A stretch of 51,852 bases of DNA from Hypholoma sublateritium FD-334 SS-4 (lineage: Eukaryota; Basidiomycota; Agaricomycetes; Agaricales; Strophariaceae), in NCBI GenBank assembly GCA_000827495.1, contig KN817584.1:18002-69853 (forward strand). Reading direction: 5' to 3'. Made by a program: the position numbers and the translations under genes. The notes beneath the pieces are model-generated. The model saw only the letters and a list, made by a program, of their open reading frames with translations, did not search any database and had not been told where the DNA came from. This document shows positions 24,941-37,482 of the stretch, piece after piece. Every line of letters begins with the position of its first letter. The first letter of the stretch is position 1.

Positions 24941-26969
24941 TTATGTGGACATTGTAGTATCCCTAATAAGTTTAGCGGCCTGTCTGTTATGCCACGATTT
25001 ACAAAACAATTTAAACTTTACAATGGTGCCTTTGGAAACACCGTCAAGTATAGCAGCAAGGTCAGTATCAGCGATAAAAGGAATGATGTCAGGGGTGTAA
25101 TCCTCGAGGACTAAAGCGGATGCATAGGAAAGTAGATCGTGACCATCATGCTTCTGAAAGCTTAAAAGACAATCATTCACCTCCGAACCTCGCTCAGGGA
25201 TTGGAGAATCGGGGATAGGTGCCGAGGAAGTGTTTTGGCGCTTCGGAGTTGAGTATTTGACTGGAGAACTACTGGTACCAGACAGTGTTCGCTTTCGGGT
25301 GTCCTTCGTGGTAATAAGAGGAACTAGAGCGGTAAGAAAACCCATCAGTTGCTGCGCAATATGGACAGTCTGATCTGGAGAGTGAGCATCAGGGGATGTG
25401 GCGAGAGATGATCCTTGTCCACGAGGACCAGTGCGACCGCGAGACTTTGGCCCGTTCATACGCCCATCACGAGCACCGTCAAACGCCGGAATATTTGGTG
25501 GCTCATGCTTAGTTGCATCGCCTGCAGCCTAGACTCCCACCAGCCAGTCAGTTTAAAGTTATTGCGCTCTAAAATAAGAGACAACATACAATTGCGGCAG
25601 CCCACAATTTGAATCGGTATGGATTCAGCCGAACATGTTCACCGTGAGGTGGTATGTAGCAGTGACCAGCTTGGCCGTGTTCAGATTGGTGAGTCTGGCA
25701 AGGCCACCGTTTCTTGATTTCGACGATGAATTGGCCGTGAAGCTGTACGTCTTCGCTGAAATCTTGAACTTTGGGAACCTGTCATAGTTTTTAGATGCTG
25801 CGTGAGATAAATATCTTCCGAGATTTGAATTTGACTTACCCGAGTCCCATAAACAAGTTCCTCATCAGTAGATGCTTCTGTAGCCTTCTCGACGCCAGGA
25901 GGAAGCTAATTATTGGGGTGTATTTGTAATCAGAACTCAAACGATGGAAGAAACCATGAATACTTACGGTTGGCGTGATGCGGTACCCATCCATATGATC
26001 AAGATCAATTTCCACCGAAACTTGAACCTTGCCTTTGTTACTTTTTTGAAGCAATGCCGCCAACGCAATATCAAAGTCCCCATCCGTTTGAATGGATGGA
26101 GCACCAGATTTACCGCCACTGAAAGACCAAAACACGAAGTCAGAAATAGAAAGGTAGCTTAAAATAAACGGAAAGAATTACCTAGAACCTTTCCACCACA
26201 GCTTGAATGGCGGACCCGAATGAATTCCAGGGCTAAACTTGTCAGCCAATCCGTGAGTTGAAAGAAATGCCTTTATGAAGTCGACACGACAGATGCCTTC
26301 GAGCACGATGTTGTCCATCTTAATAGTCTGCCCCTTTTTTTTGGCAGCAGCTGTGGAAGCTCCACGACGTGAATTAGTGGGCGCGGCAGCAACTGGAAGC
26401 GCAAAAACGAGGCATATGTTGACGAGATGCCCTATAAAATAAAATATACTGCGTCAGCAATGTTAGATGGCGCCATAACCTTTCAAAAATATATTACCAT
26501 CCCTTGATGCGTCCGGGAGGTCTCCAGAGTTGCTGGGCTGAAAGGTTGTGAGTTCCGAAGTGAGCAAAGATGGAATTGGTGCGGGTGGAGTTGGAGTGAT
26601 CCGGCTAGAAAGTTGGTCATACATAGCAGAGGCGGTGGGAAGTGAGCGAGAACTGGGATCAATGCCATGTTCCCGCAGTGTCTGATCCATCTCGGAATGC
26701 TCATAGTAAAATTGTGGTGGTTCTACCCCACCATCTACATAGATTGAATTGTCAATGGGTACGGAATTGAGTCAATAGAGCTACTCACCTATCCAAGACG
26801 GATTCAAGAGCCACCCTTCAGAAGCAGGCCTTTTTCGAATGGTAGAGCTCCCCGCAAATACATTTTCACGACTATGAAGGTAGCTAGCAGGCGATTGATT
26901 GAGAGGCATTAGAGTTGCTAAGTTCTGAGCACCGGGAGGGATTCGAAGCAAGCAACGATACTGATACAT
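24941..26969 (-). CDS. Hypothetical multi-exon protein inside the Tc1/mariner element
   Basis: About 500 residues assembled from exons joined by short introns (near 26735-26790, 26425-26505, 26120-26180, 25905-25965, 25780-25840 and 25530-25590). Visible features: YRCLLRIPPGAQNLATLM at the N-terminus, a small Lys run after a Ser/Ala stretch, GICRVDFIKAFLSTHGLADK, GPPFKLWWKG, a Cys/His-rich segment WPCQTHQSEHGQAGHCY that could bind zinc, and a Ser/Pro-rich tail with the helix FKLFCKSWHNRQAAK before the stop at 24941. The true start may lie slightly upstream, to about 27030, since a further in-frame exon (LRRESEDAEISQNE) is possible. I know similar unannotated proteins from Agaricomycetes but not their function. 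Position inside the inverted repeats suggests a passenger or a helper of transposition. Confidence 0.6.
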
Positions 26970-27488
26970 AAAAACCCAATATCTACCTGCTCATATACCT
27001 CGTTCTGACTGATCTCTGCATCTTCGGACTCTCTACGCAATACCTCAGCACCGAATCAAAGCTCCCTGTCGAGCTCCATTGTAAAAGGAGGTTCCATCCG
27101 CATGTTTGAAGCTAGCTGAATGAAGAGACAGCATCAGGCCCTTGATATTTGAATGGTCAATATATAAAAATTTACGGAGAAATGATTCACTCAGCGGATA
27201 AGATCCTGCTTGGTTGTCGGGGCTTGCACAGGTACCCAAAAAACTGAAGGGGTGGTCCATCCTGGGCTCGCCGCTCGACAGAATGCTCCCCGGACAAGGA
27301 GCAACCTGATTGGAAGTATAGCAGCGTTGCAGATGCGGCATACGCACCTGTGATCCTGCGCTCGACACTTGGCGAGATTAGCGCTCAGCCGCCTCAGCGT
27401 CGTCGCGACCCTGGCAGACTGATGGGAGTCGGTCGCACAGTGTGCACCGCCCTGGCCATTGTGACCGACATGTAACGAGTAAATAAGA

Positions 27489-27540
27489 CCAAACAAATTT
27501 TCTGTGGAAATCGGACTGCAAATCAATATGCAAGACACTG
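27489..27540 (-). repeat. Right terminal inverted repeat of Tc1/mariner element
   Basis: Inverse of 23601-23652 with one mismatch, ending GCAAGACACTG next to TA at 27541-27542. The 440 bases between this repeat and the second gene show only a weak ORF (27045-27368). Confidence 0.9.
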
Positions 27541-27542
27541 TA

Positions 27543-28438
27543 GTGCGGGGTAGGAACAGTGGGGCACTGCGCAGATCACGGCGCGTTGTGCGGCTGGGAA
27601 GCCGGCGGCCAGCGGAAACGGACCGCGCTTCAAGCTTCCGTAGTCGCGGGTGATATGAGAGCGCCTCGATGAGGGCGCCTTAACAGGCGCAGCGGTTCGG
27701 TGTGCTGGAGCCTGGCGCACAGACAACACAGACGGGACGGCGCCGCAGGTTGCCGGCACATCTCGCGTCTTCCAGTCTTCGACTGTCGACACGGCCGCTG
27801 TCTAAGTAGCCGTGATACGGATCTTAGCCCCGGATACTCCCTGCCGCAATCATTTCAACGCGCACGCCAGCCACGCTCTGGCAAATGACTGCTACTCTCC
27901 TCACGTTCTCCGGTTGTCGTACAATGATACTACTAACAGTAGGGCCCCCGGAGCTGCGAGCATGGTTCTGCAAGGGGCGTAGTAGGAAATCGTATGCATC
28001 CGTGCCTTGACCGTAATTCACCGCAATTCATGTACTAACGGCTCTTACAATACCTTTCACCGAATCTGTCTCTCAGTTGAGAGATTTCACCAAACCTCAA
28101 CTGTCCTGCTATTTCACGTGGTCCATACCTTCCCCATCTGGTACCATGTGTCTCCCACACTCCTGTATTGCCCGTCTACCTGGTACCAGCGGCGAAATCT
28201 GTGTCGATACTGACATCGGCGAACCATGGTATGCTTCCATAGCGTACGTATGGAATGACAATATACAATCAATTAAAATATCTCTTGCGTTCTGTATTCT
28301 AACGCAGCTCTAGATCCACAGATGTCCGAGCATGTGAGCCTCTTACGCGCATAATAATATCTCGCGTGTCCCAGCACCGCTGGCCGGCCAGCTTAAAAGG
28401 CGCGCAATGAAGGCCCTTCAGCATCGCATCCCAGAAAC
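27543..28438. other. Intergenic spacer
   Basis: Starts as the right flank of the Tc1/mariner insertion and becomes ordinary mixed sequence. No gene or RNA recognised. Confidence 0.4.
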
Positions 28439-28902
28439 ATGGCCTCTAAAGACATCTCCGAAATCCACCTCGGCTCCTGCACCATTCTCGAGCGGCTGTA
28501 CGTCGCGAGGGGCTCGCCGCCCGCGCTGGACGCCGCGTTCATCGACGAGTACTTCAAGCGCCTCCAGGAGCACTTCAACCTCGACACTGCTCCCGACGGG
28601 CCCGAGCCGCGCGCGCCACACGCGACGAACGCGCGGCTCTCTCAGCAAGACCGCGGCCTCTTGGACGTTGGCATCGCGTCGAAGAACGAGAAGTTCCTCG
28701 TGACCGACGCGCTCCAGCCGCGTGAGTAATGTCGTTCTGCGTGGTACACGTCTGACGGAAACGGGCTGCAGTGAGGACTATCACAGGGACTTCGCAGCGC
28801 TTCGGCAGCGACCGCGGCAGAGGCACGTACATCATGACCAGCGTCCAGGGCATCCCGAACATCACGATCACTACGGGCTCGGCCGTCGTTGCTGTGAGAT
28901 AG
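28439..28902 (+). CDS. Small hypothetical protein, 137 residues, one intron
   Basis: ATG at 28439; exon 1 runs to 28721 and a 50-nt GT-AG intron (28722-28771) joins it in frame to exon 2, which stops at 28902. The third codon position is strongly C/G-biased, as in well-expressed fungal genes. The N-terminus is helical in appearance (ALDAAFIDEYFKRLQEHFNL) and the C-terminus is beta-rich with many Thr/Gly/Ser (YIMTSVQGIPNITITTGSAV). No signal peptide or membrane segment. I do not recognise the family. It is flanked by long non-coding stretches, so it stands alone. Confidence 0.65.
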
Positions 28903-29339
28903 CCCCCTCCTCTTTTATGTAAATCCACTGACACTATATTGCACGCTTTTTTAGTTTATCGGTGAGCGGATGCCATGTTTGATGATCACGTCGGGTCGCC
29001 AACTGACGCTTGTGTGTAGGCCTTCCGAACACCCTTCAGTCCGAATCCGGTGTTGGGGAGTGGGTCAGCGCCTAGCTTTCAAACAACGGCAGCGCCACGA
29101 CGACAAGCTACAGAAGACTGTGATGCATCTAGTAAGCGAAGAAAAGAAAAAAAAATGATCAGTGGGATTACAGTAGGGTCTACTGCCACTTGTATGGAAT
29201 TAGCATCTCGTCGAAATATATTTTCAGCCCGCAAACTAAGTGTTCGAAAACATTAGCAGTGCATAAAAATAGCACCCGTTAGATATGGGCTTACGAGTAT
29301 GCAGATAGATTTCTCCGCTTTATATTTCTGCGATTTCAC
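28903..29339. other. Intergenic spacer
   Basis: 3' region of the small gene followed by mixed sequence; nothing recognised. Confidence 0.4.
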
Positions 29340-30700
29340 TGCTCGCACCGCGCGCGCCACGCTCGACCACGCCGCACCGTCGCACGTTCAGCCAGGTTTG
29401 CCGGCGGCACGGATGACACGGACCTGACGGTAGCGGATCATGGATTTTACCGAGGTCGGCTCGCGCAGCGCACGCACGGCGTACGCACTGTGTCGGCGCT
29501 TCGCGTCTCCTGTGCCGCAGATATCCGCACGCACCCGCGCTGTTCCAGGGCTACGATACAGCGGGTTGTGGTGCGGGTATCGAGCGCGCCGAGCGGGGGT
29601 GGTGGGCGCAGAGCCGACGTGCGCGTGCCCGGACGACGTCGCTGCCTGCGTCTATGCGCCGGTCGCGCGTGTCCCGAGCGCCGCACAGCAGATGCTGCGC
29701 GCCTGCGTCGGCGCAGCGCTCTCCCGCTCGTCGAGCCTGCCACCCTCGTAATTCGCGCCGCAGGCCTCTGTCATCGCCCAACAACCCCCACCACGGCTGG
29801 CGCGCTGCGCACTACCAATCACGACCCGCATTGTGTCGCGGTCCTGCGCTGTCGGGTCGGCACCGACGTCAAGTGGCTCTAGTGGGCGCGATATCCGTTC
29901 CACCATCGCCGTCCCCTCGTCGTCCCGCTCACGTTGCGCTGCACTCGCACGTCTATGGTGATACAAGTGCGTGCATACGAACTGAAAGCGGCGAACAGCG
30001 CGTGGAGTGCACTGACAAAATTACAGACATATTCAGCTGATGCCCACACTGGCGTGGTATATCTTCGTTTCGTGGAGCAGAACACCGCGTGCGGCCCGCG
30101 GGGGTGCGGGCACTTGACCGTATACACGGCGCGCGTGGACCGTGCGCGTGTCGCCGGCGCTAACAGTCGATCTTGACACTTACTCTCCTGCGCATCGCAC
30201 TGAGCATGGGATAGTTCACCGATTATTGTGCCGAGACAGAGCCAGACACTTGCCATGCACTGTAACGGCCTGCAGACAGTCGGTGGGCGCGGCGGTGTGC
30301 GTGCGTGCAGCGCGGCTCCGCTCCTGGTATCGACTTGTACGCGCGGGAGATTCCTGCGGCGGCGGTGGGGCGCAGATGGCGATATGCAGAATGCAACAGA
30401 CGCGCACCACGCGCATGTGCGTCTGAATCCCGTGCCTGCGTCGCGCCCCGCTCAACGCCCAGCGCGTCGGCGCCGTGAGGAGACGCGGCGCGATGGCAAT
30501 CACACCCGAAAGTCGGCGGATGTAGCAAGACGCGAGAGTGCGAGCAGCTTTTGGAGCGCGGGTTTACAGGCCGCGCCATTGAGATTCGTCGGTCCGGCGC
30601 GTAACGGGGCGCCGCGGCCCTCCGCGATGTTGATGCTGTCCATGGTGGACCGGGTTGTGGCATGATTATGGCTGGGGGGGAGGGAGGCATACTCGAGCGC
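29340..30700. repeat. GC-rich island 3
   Basis: About 1.3 kb of CpG-rich sequence with many overlapping ORFs on both strands, none with a domain. A segment near 30380-30400 (GATATGCAGAATGCAACAGA) faintly resembles the island at 6466-6490. Membership in the same repeat family is likely but weaker than for islands 1, 2, 4 and 5. Confidence 0.4.
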
Positions 30701-31790
30701 CGTGAAAGGAGGGAGCGGAGCCGAGGCAGGCTGCAGGAGCGGCATGTGAGGCGTGTATGAGGGGGCGTCGTGCACCAGATGCGCGTCTTCGCTTCATTTC
30801 GTTGTCGTTGTCTAGCGTCGCAGATGCAGCACCAGATCGAGGTCGCGTTGCAGCGCTGTCCACGCTATTTCCCGGGTATGTAATAGCGACGTAGCACCCA
30901 GTTTCAGTCTCCAACTGCCGCTCCCCGTCCTCACAAGGTGGGCCGCCGTACGCTCGGTCCGATGCCGTCCGATAGCGCATACGCAGCGTCGAACGGTGCG
31001 ACCAGCGCAAGGCGGTATAAGCCAGGGGGAGCGCGTGCTGCTGCGGGAGGACAGTCAAGGGGTCCGTGCGGTGACGTATAACAGGCGCACTCACCCAGTC
31101 GCATCGAGCGCGTCGATCGTGTCCTGCGTCGTCATTGGTGTGATGCGGGACCTGTAACGCGAGTTTCGCGCGGCGCGTAGCGTCAAGGGAGTCGGACGAT
31201 ATTCGTGCCGGGCTCAGAACGCACAGACCTCTCGTACTACACTTCGCGTCGTCGTGTCGTGACGCTGTTTGCGGGTCGCGCGCATTGCGTTTGCATTGGG
31301 TATGAGGTTGGCGCCGTCCTGAGAGCGACGTGGGCGATGGTGATGGTGCCTTCGAGTGCGATGGCGCTAAAAGAGGGGGAGGGTCGCGCGTAGAGCACAG
31401 AAAGAGCGGCGGCGCCGTTGAGGCCGTAGCAGGGCCGTACTATGGTGGTTGAACGTTGCAACGTTGCAGACTCGGACCGACGTTGCCGAATTATACACGA
31501 CCAAGCAACGCGGCCGAGGGGAATGACATCGGGTTAGCAGAGCAGGCATTCTATCTGCAAAAAAAGCGATTTTGAGGCAGATACTTTTGTAAGTAGATAC
31601 GACAGCAGAAAGACACAATCCCGAAGTTCGAGGATGTAGATCCAGGTATGAATACAAGAACGCGCTTGGCCCGTGCGCTCGTCAGCTGCAAGAAGGCTTA
31701 GCTCTCGCATGCATGTTACTCCTTGGTTACTCCGCGGAGTGCGCCGATCTAACAAAAAAATGGTTATCATATGTACTGTTACACTGTTGC
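30701..31790. other. Intergenic spacer
   Basis: Moderately GC-rich at first and then mixed. ORFs are short and without motif. No gene called. Confidence 0.4.
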
Positions 31791-33564
31791 TCAATCATAG
31801 CCTCGTGACCAGCCCCTCGAAAGAGGCTGTCGGCCTGCGGCGGGAATCTCAACTGCTACTACTTCAACATCCAATCCCGCAGCCTTCTTCTGGGAGACAA
31901 GGTCGAATATCTGCTGACGTGTCTCCGTCTCTTTTATAACCTTGATATAAACGAGCACCCTTTTCCATGGCGAGACATATGGCACAGCATTTTCTCCGTG
32001 CTTGGCCTCAAAAAATAGGCGCAGTGTTTCCAGAGAGAAATCGACATTCCCTGTGAAATCAAAAGTCTGCAGGCGCGGACAAAGAATACCGCCATCGTCT
32101 TCTTCAACAAATGCTCGCAGGAAGTTATCGGCGTCAAAAGTACGAGTCTCGAGCCAAGTTGTATTCCTAGGCTGAACGGATAGTGCAGTGAGTGAAGGGT
32201 AGAGGCGGAGAAGTTTTATGATGTCCATCAATGATTTAACATCGCCGAAGAATGGGAGACAAATTTTGGCGATATGTGGCGACCGTTCGAGAAAATTTGT
32301 CAGAGATAGATTGTGGTTGAACGTGCGATGGATATCAAATATCTCCAAATTTGGCGCAATGATTTTGTCGAGTATACTTGGGGCTCCAGACGAAGCCGTT
32401 CCCAAAACCCATTCTTCGAGAATCAAAGTTTTCAGGAAGGGAAGGATTATGTTCGGGATATCTTCTTCTGAGCGGCTTGGACCGACGGTTATATCACAGA
32501 ATTCTAGGCACCTGGTGTGCTGAAGAATTCTTACCATCGACCTTGGGGGAAAGTAGTGACAGAGGCGCATAATCCCGTTGAGCGTAAGGGAAGTAAGAAC
32601 GGCCCAATTGACAGTGAACTCTTTGGCAGCCCATGGTTGCAGTGTTGCATGTTTGAGTGATGGTAGCGTGAGCAATTCACTATTGTGAAACACAGGATTT
32701 GAAATTGGACAAGCGAAGCAAAGGGATACCGATTCGAGAAAGGGAACGTCGACGGCCTTCAATGCGGCAATGCGAAGCATAGGTGTGCATGCGACTGTAC
32801 AAGAAGAGTCGAAATGAAGCTCTTTCCAGCGGGTCGAATAACTCAGAAGTGTGTCGAAAAGGGTGTTTATATGATCAGATCCAGAGTCTTCGAGACTTGC
32901 GTCTGTGAAGCTGAAGTCATCAATAAATAAAGTCAGAGCCATTCTACCCGCTCGCTCGAACCATTTCCTAGCCTTCTGAGCGAGAATCGAATAGACCCGA
33001 TCATATATTTGGGGACTACAACCACGGAATCCACCGATATGAATTTTCATAGAAGCCCAGATATGTGGTGTTGCCAGCGCGATGTTTCGCAGTCCGCTGG
33101 AGACCTGTGCGAGAACGTAAGGCATTGGAGTCCCACCGTATTCCAGAATCGGAATGGGATATTTGACGCATTCAATTAATATCTCGCGAAGCACGTCCTC
33201 CGGGAGATTTCGAATGAGAGACAAAACTCGATGTTGGTCGGCGAAAGTTTCCGAGATCGCCGCCTCCTCCTCGCGCAAGCGCTGCAATTTGACCTCCACC
33301 TGTTCAACCTGCGCCTTCAATGCCTGGATGTGCTGGACGATGTCGGATATGTGCTGGACGGTGTCGGATATCTGTGTTTCTACGACCTCCAATTTCGCGC
33401 GAGTGGTGACCATGGACTCCTGGACTATCGCCGTTTCTTGGTCGGTAGGCGGTCGGTTGGTTTTGAGCAGCGTGTGTAGGACTGTATCGCCTGCTACAAA
33501 ACATCAACGGCGCGTACAAGGTACAGATAGATCACAACTCACCGGACAATGTGGTCTGATCCAT
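31791..33564 (-). CDS. F-box protein with leucine-rich C-terminal half
   Basis: F-box proteins usually recruit targets to an SCF ubiquitin ligase through Skp1. A 22-nt first exon (33543-33564) is joined by a 49-nt intron (33494-33542) to a single long exon; the spliced frame is 574 residues. The N-terminus TLLKTNRPPTDQE followed by a coiled coil (HISDIVQHIQALKAQVEQVE) is the standard Agaricomycete F-box lead-in. The F-box itself starts at IRNLPEDVLREILIEC. The rest consists of spaced Leu-rich segments (LPSLKHATLQPW, LPFLKTLILEEW, YPSLTALSVQP, LQTFDFTGNV) in the manner of divergent LRRs. It is complete and apparently functional. Target unknown. Confidence 0.85.
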
Positions 33565-34229
33565 TCTTTATGCTTGCGGATGTTTCTGCCAGAGGCGAAT
33601 TAGAGTGAGCTCAGAACTGGTTGATATCAACGTGTGGATTTCAGCCAACCTATTTCAGTCCAGTCGGCTCACACACAAAATAAGATTTATAAATACGCAC
33701 CGGCGTAGGTAGCTGGTCTGTCTATTTATTGCTTCAATTTGGCACCGAGGATTGGCCCAACTTGAACTGGAGCGTCGGTATGTATGTAATCCGCTCACTC
33801 ATGATCATTGGAAATTTCATTTCCCAAGTCCTGAGCTCGGTATCTTTGTGTAGTAGGCAAGTACGCCAAAACCTATGGGGAGTCGCGTTCACTCAACATT
33901 GTTTTTCAGCTTCAGAACGCGCAGTGAGACTTGGGGCGATCCCACACTGCGATCGCAGACGCCTTGTATCGGATCGCGCGGGTACTCGGACTGCAGCGAT
34001 ACCGAGCACGGAAATAACGGGCAGTGCCAGTAGATGCTGACCCCATGATCCTTCGTGAGATGGCGCCCTCCAATTACAGTCAGGACACCACGCGCACCCG
34101 GATGTGACAAGGGCTAGAATACAGAAGGGAAAAGATAGATGCAACGCATATTCCATGTATCCGACAGGTGCAAATTTAGCGAAAGGAGAAGCGACGCATA
34201 AATAATACACCTGCGGTCTTCCTCTAGTT
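33565..34229. other. Intergenic spacer, promoter side of the F-box gene
   Basis: Ordinary sequence; no gene or RNA recognised. Confidence 0.4.
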
Positions 34230-34757
34230 CATCAATCGACGGCTGTGCTGCAGTGCCTACCGCATCCACTGCGGGCCGCCGCGCCTCCCCAGCACCAACG
34301 CGCGCCATCACCGTCCATCCCGCAGGGTGGGGGGAGCGCCGGGCGTCTGGCGGCGGTGCCACCCGCACATCTCCGCGAAATAAGCGCCCGCGCCGCGCGG
34401 CGGCGCACGAAGGCGGCGAGCGATGGGCGCATGTGCATTGCACGCGTCGGCCGCGCGCGGAGAAAGGGCGGCGAGGATACAGCGGCACGGGCGCACGCAC
34501 GCACAAAGCACGCATGATAGACAGACTGGCCGCGCATATGCACGCGCCAGCGGGAACACGCGCATTCGGGCGACGGGCGGCTGCGGGCTGCGGGCGTGGC
34601 AGAAGCAGAAGCAGCAGGCAGCGGGGACGGAGTGCGGGCCGGCCGATCGCGGATCCGGGCGGTGCGCCGCACGAAGGTGGCGGGCGACGGTGCATAGGCG
34701 CTGCACGCGTCGGCCGTGCGCGGAGAGAGGGCGCCGGGGATACTTATAGGGGGCTCG
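34230..34757. repeat. GC-rich island 4 (dispersed repeat with internal duplication)
   Basis: 34310-34620 aligns by eye with 39125-39420 over about 300 bases in the same order, for example ACGCGCCAGCGGGAACACGC against the matching block at 39374. Within the island, 34401-34489 (CGCACGAAGGCGGCGAGCGA onward) is repeated at 34667-34757 about 266 bases later. No credible gene. Confidence 0.65.
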
Positions 34758-36241
34758 ATGTGTGCGTTTAAGTTGTCGGCGAGCAGCACGGTCAAGCGCT
34801 CTGAAGAAGATACCGGGGAGGTGATGATCAAGCAGTGTTCAGCCAGAACTTGGATGGATCGACACGAGCTGCGCACGGATACGGCATGTCAAAAGAGGAC
34901 AGTACGAGGAGGAAAGTTGCGTACATCCAGTCATTCCGTGCCTACCACATTTTCCGTGCACCAGTTTTATCGATCCTACGTGCGCCGCACGGTGCTTGGT
35001 ATGCTCCTCTTTGGCGTGCGCTTTGGAAAGCCCTTCGTTTTCAGTCGGCGAGCTCTCATGTGCAAAATATGTCGACAGGCGGACGAACGAAGGTGGCGGC
35101 GCGAGGTATCGACGTCCAACGACGCCGCGTAGAAAGTACATACGCGAGCTTCCGCGCGTGCGCAGAAATGGTGGCGACGGGTTCCGGCGAAAGATGTGTA
35201 CGGCGATTGGATACTTGAGTGCGTAGATGATGATGGCGTGGGGCACAGAAGCCTCGAGATGCAGAGGATGGAGCGCAAGGTTCGGATCAGGTCGCCAGTT
35301 GCTGATGAGTGTGGTAGACGAGTTTGGGGGGTGGGCGCCGGGCGCCGGCGTGGCGGGTATGGCGCGTGGGTGGGGAGACTTCTAAAGCAAAACTATTTGA
35401 CGGAATAGTCAGCGAAGGTCTTCGGCCAGCCTCAGGCCTGTACGAGGGAGCGACGACTACGCAGCAGAGGCACAGATGACCCCGTTTGATGAGCAAGATT
35501 CATAGCGGGCAGAAGAACGATTGTCTGACATCTTGCTGACATCCGGGCAGGGAGGCGGCATTGTGGAAGTGTTCGCCCCAGCGGATAATAATCTCGTTGT
35601 CTTGGAGCGAGGATACAGGTTATACTGACATTTCGTGTCCGATCCGTAAAGAGGTGGAATAAAAGTGGGAGAGCACGCGCGTCACGGATCGGCAATGGCA
35701 ACCGACCACCTGCGGCCAAACATGTGCAAGCGCCGGTCCGTACTTCTCCGACCCAGTTCAACTGAACCTAAAAACGTCTGCACTTGGTCTGAACACCCAG
35801 CACGCCACAAACACGCCTCACGAAACTAGGGTCTGGGAGTTCTGGGCCTTCTTACATAGAACCCATATTCCTAAAAATCCCGCCGCGCCCCTCCCTACAG
35901 CCTGGAAGGGCGTGCCAGCGGGACACAGATACATGGCCAGTCGCGACGCAGATGAGTCGAGTACGTCGCGTGTGGGTTGCGTCGTGGACTGTTGACCGAC
36001 GCTTGTCGCACATCAATAAGCTTATCGTGTACTCTTGCGTCCCGTGCGACCCTAGCGCCGACGGAGGCGCATCTTATGGCTTACGCATCCATTCGAGCAA
36101 GAGCTGAGTTGCACGCCCAGCAGATGGAGTGCGCGCGCTCGAGCAAATGTTTCTCACTGATATAAATAAATACAGAATTTCTATAAGTATAAATATTGTT
36201 CCAGGCTATGCGGGTTCCCAGAGAGCCACACCCCTCACTGA
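34758..36241. other. Intergenic spacer
   Basis: Mixed sequence with several overlapping ORFs (34716-35278) that lack motifs and splice structure. No gene called. Confidence 0.4.
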
Positions 36242-37482
36242 CTACGTTGTCCTCGCTGATCCTTCCGACACCGTATTGTGAACCACGCCTTCAGTTGCAT
36301 TTATATTTGACTTTCGCTCTCCAAATTGAATTACGGAGACGCCGAATGTTGTCGGTTCGGTGTTCGAGGTAGAATTGGACGTGAGGGCAACTCGAGCTAC
36401 CATGAGGGTGGGTGCTATACCCTAAACAGAATGATTGTCACAGCCTATGTATGGCAATATCTCGTTCCACATACCATTGTGGCAGAGAGAACCAGGCCTG
36501 CGTAGCTCGAAGCCGCGAACAATGTCAAGACATTTTCCTTGTTTGTTGGAATAGCGTCCAGCACCGCGCTCGTGGCCAATGCAAGCGAGTAAATGAAGGA
36601 GGACTGTATGACTATTTCCAGTATATTGTAAAAACGAGGTTTTTTCCCATTCTGAATGTAATATCTTGAAGCTGAATGAATTCGATATGCAATGAGGAGC
36701 GTTGTCCATAACGTTGTCGCCAGTGTTACAAACAGACCAGCGCTTATCAAGTCATCATGGGTTGCGGTTTTCTCGCTCATGCCGGGTGATAGATTCAACA
36801 CAAAAGTCCCTATATAAATTGCTGCAACAGTATGAGTATCCAGTCATGAGCGGATAGCCACGGAAACATTACCAATCTCAGCCAAGAAGAGGAATAATGA
36901 CAGTGCAATAACCCGTACGGAACCGTTCCAGACTTGAAAGCAGCGCCAAATCTGCCCAACGTCAGAGGAGTTGGATTATACGCCTGAAACATCTCACAAG
37001 TAATCCGTCAGCTACAATCACAGGAATAAGCCCGGATAAATCAATCAACGCAGTGTTGCTTGAAAAGGCGGATGATTCGACTGTCTCCAGAAGTTCGGTA
37101 ATCGACTGCCCACTTGTTCCGATTATCAGGTTGATGTGGACCCATTGCTGAACTCCTGCCCAAAGGTTGGGTAGATACAATACTGTGAGGGCCAGGAGAA
37201 TTATGCGATTCTTCGACGATTTGCTGGTCACTATTGATTTACCAATAATTCCCGTTAAATTTTAATATAGCCCGATGAGCGAATGGTCGCACTATATATG
37301 TACATTGTCCCCACATAAAGGGTGGTGTAAATTCCTATTGAATTCAGGATAGAATATGTCAATTTTCGAGATACATGAAGCAGGAATGAGCCAAATATAC
37401 CCAGTAAAAGAGTGTTCAGCATTGCCCCTTGGAAGAAAGCGGTTATTATTATCTGCTCTGTGAATTCAGTAGAAGTTGACAT
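36242..37482 (-). CDS. Seven-helix integral membrane protein, Agaricomycete expanded family (copy B), apparently complete
   Basis: ATG at 37482 opens MSTSTEFTEQIIITAFFQGA. Exons join in frame: GAMLNTLLLG, then GIYTTLYVGTMYIY, then SKNRIILLALTVLYLPNLWA ending in VIVADGLL, then IWRCFQVWNGSVRVIALSLF, then IYIGTFVLNLSP, LFVTLATTLWTTLLIAYRIH and a final exon GIAPTLMVARVALTSNSTSN to the stop at 36242. This gives about seven hydrophobic segments, an extracellular-type loop between helices 2 and 3, and a Ser/Thr-rich cytoplasmic tail. The family is abundant in mushrooms and has no known function; topology recalls a receptor but no GPCR signature motif is seen. Best preserved of three copies in the window. 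Confidence 0.8.

Larger units (their letters stand above)
23601..27540 (+). mobile_element. Tc1/mariner-like element (3.94 kb) with a second gene
   Basis: Ends are 52-bp inverted repeats (51 of 52 identical) starting CAGTGTCTTGCATATTGATT, flanked by TA on both sides (23599-23600 and 27541-27542), the hallmark target duplication of Tc1/mariner. The left part holds the transposase (23752-24855, +). The right part holds an unrelated multi-exon gene (24941 to about 26969, -). The near-identical ends and uninterrupted transposase frame suggest a recent insertion. Typical Tc1/mariner elements are 1.3-2.5 kb with one gene. Confidence 0.88.
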
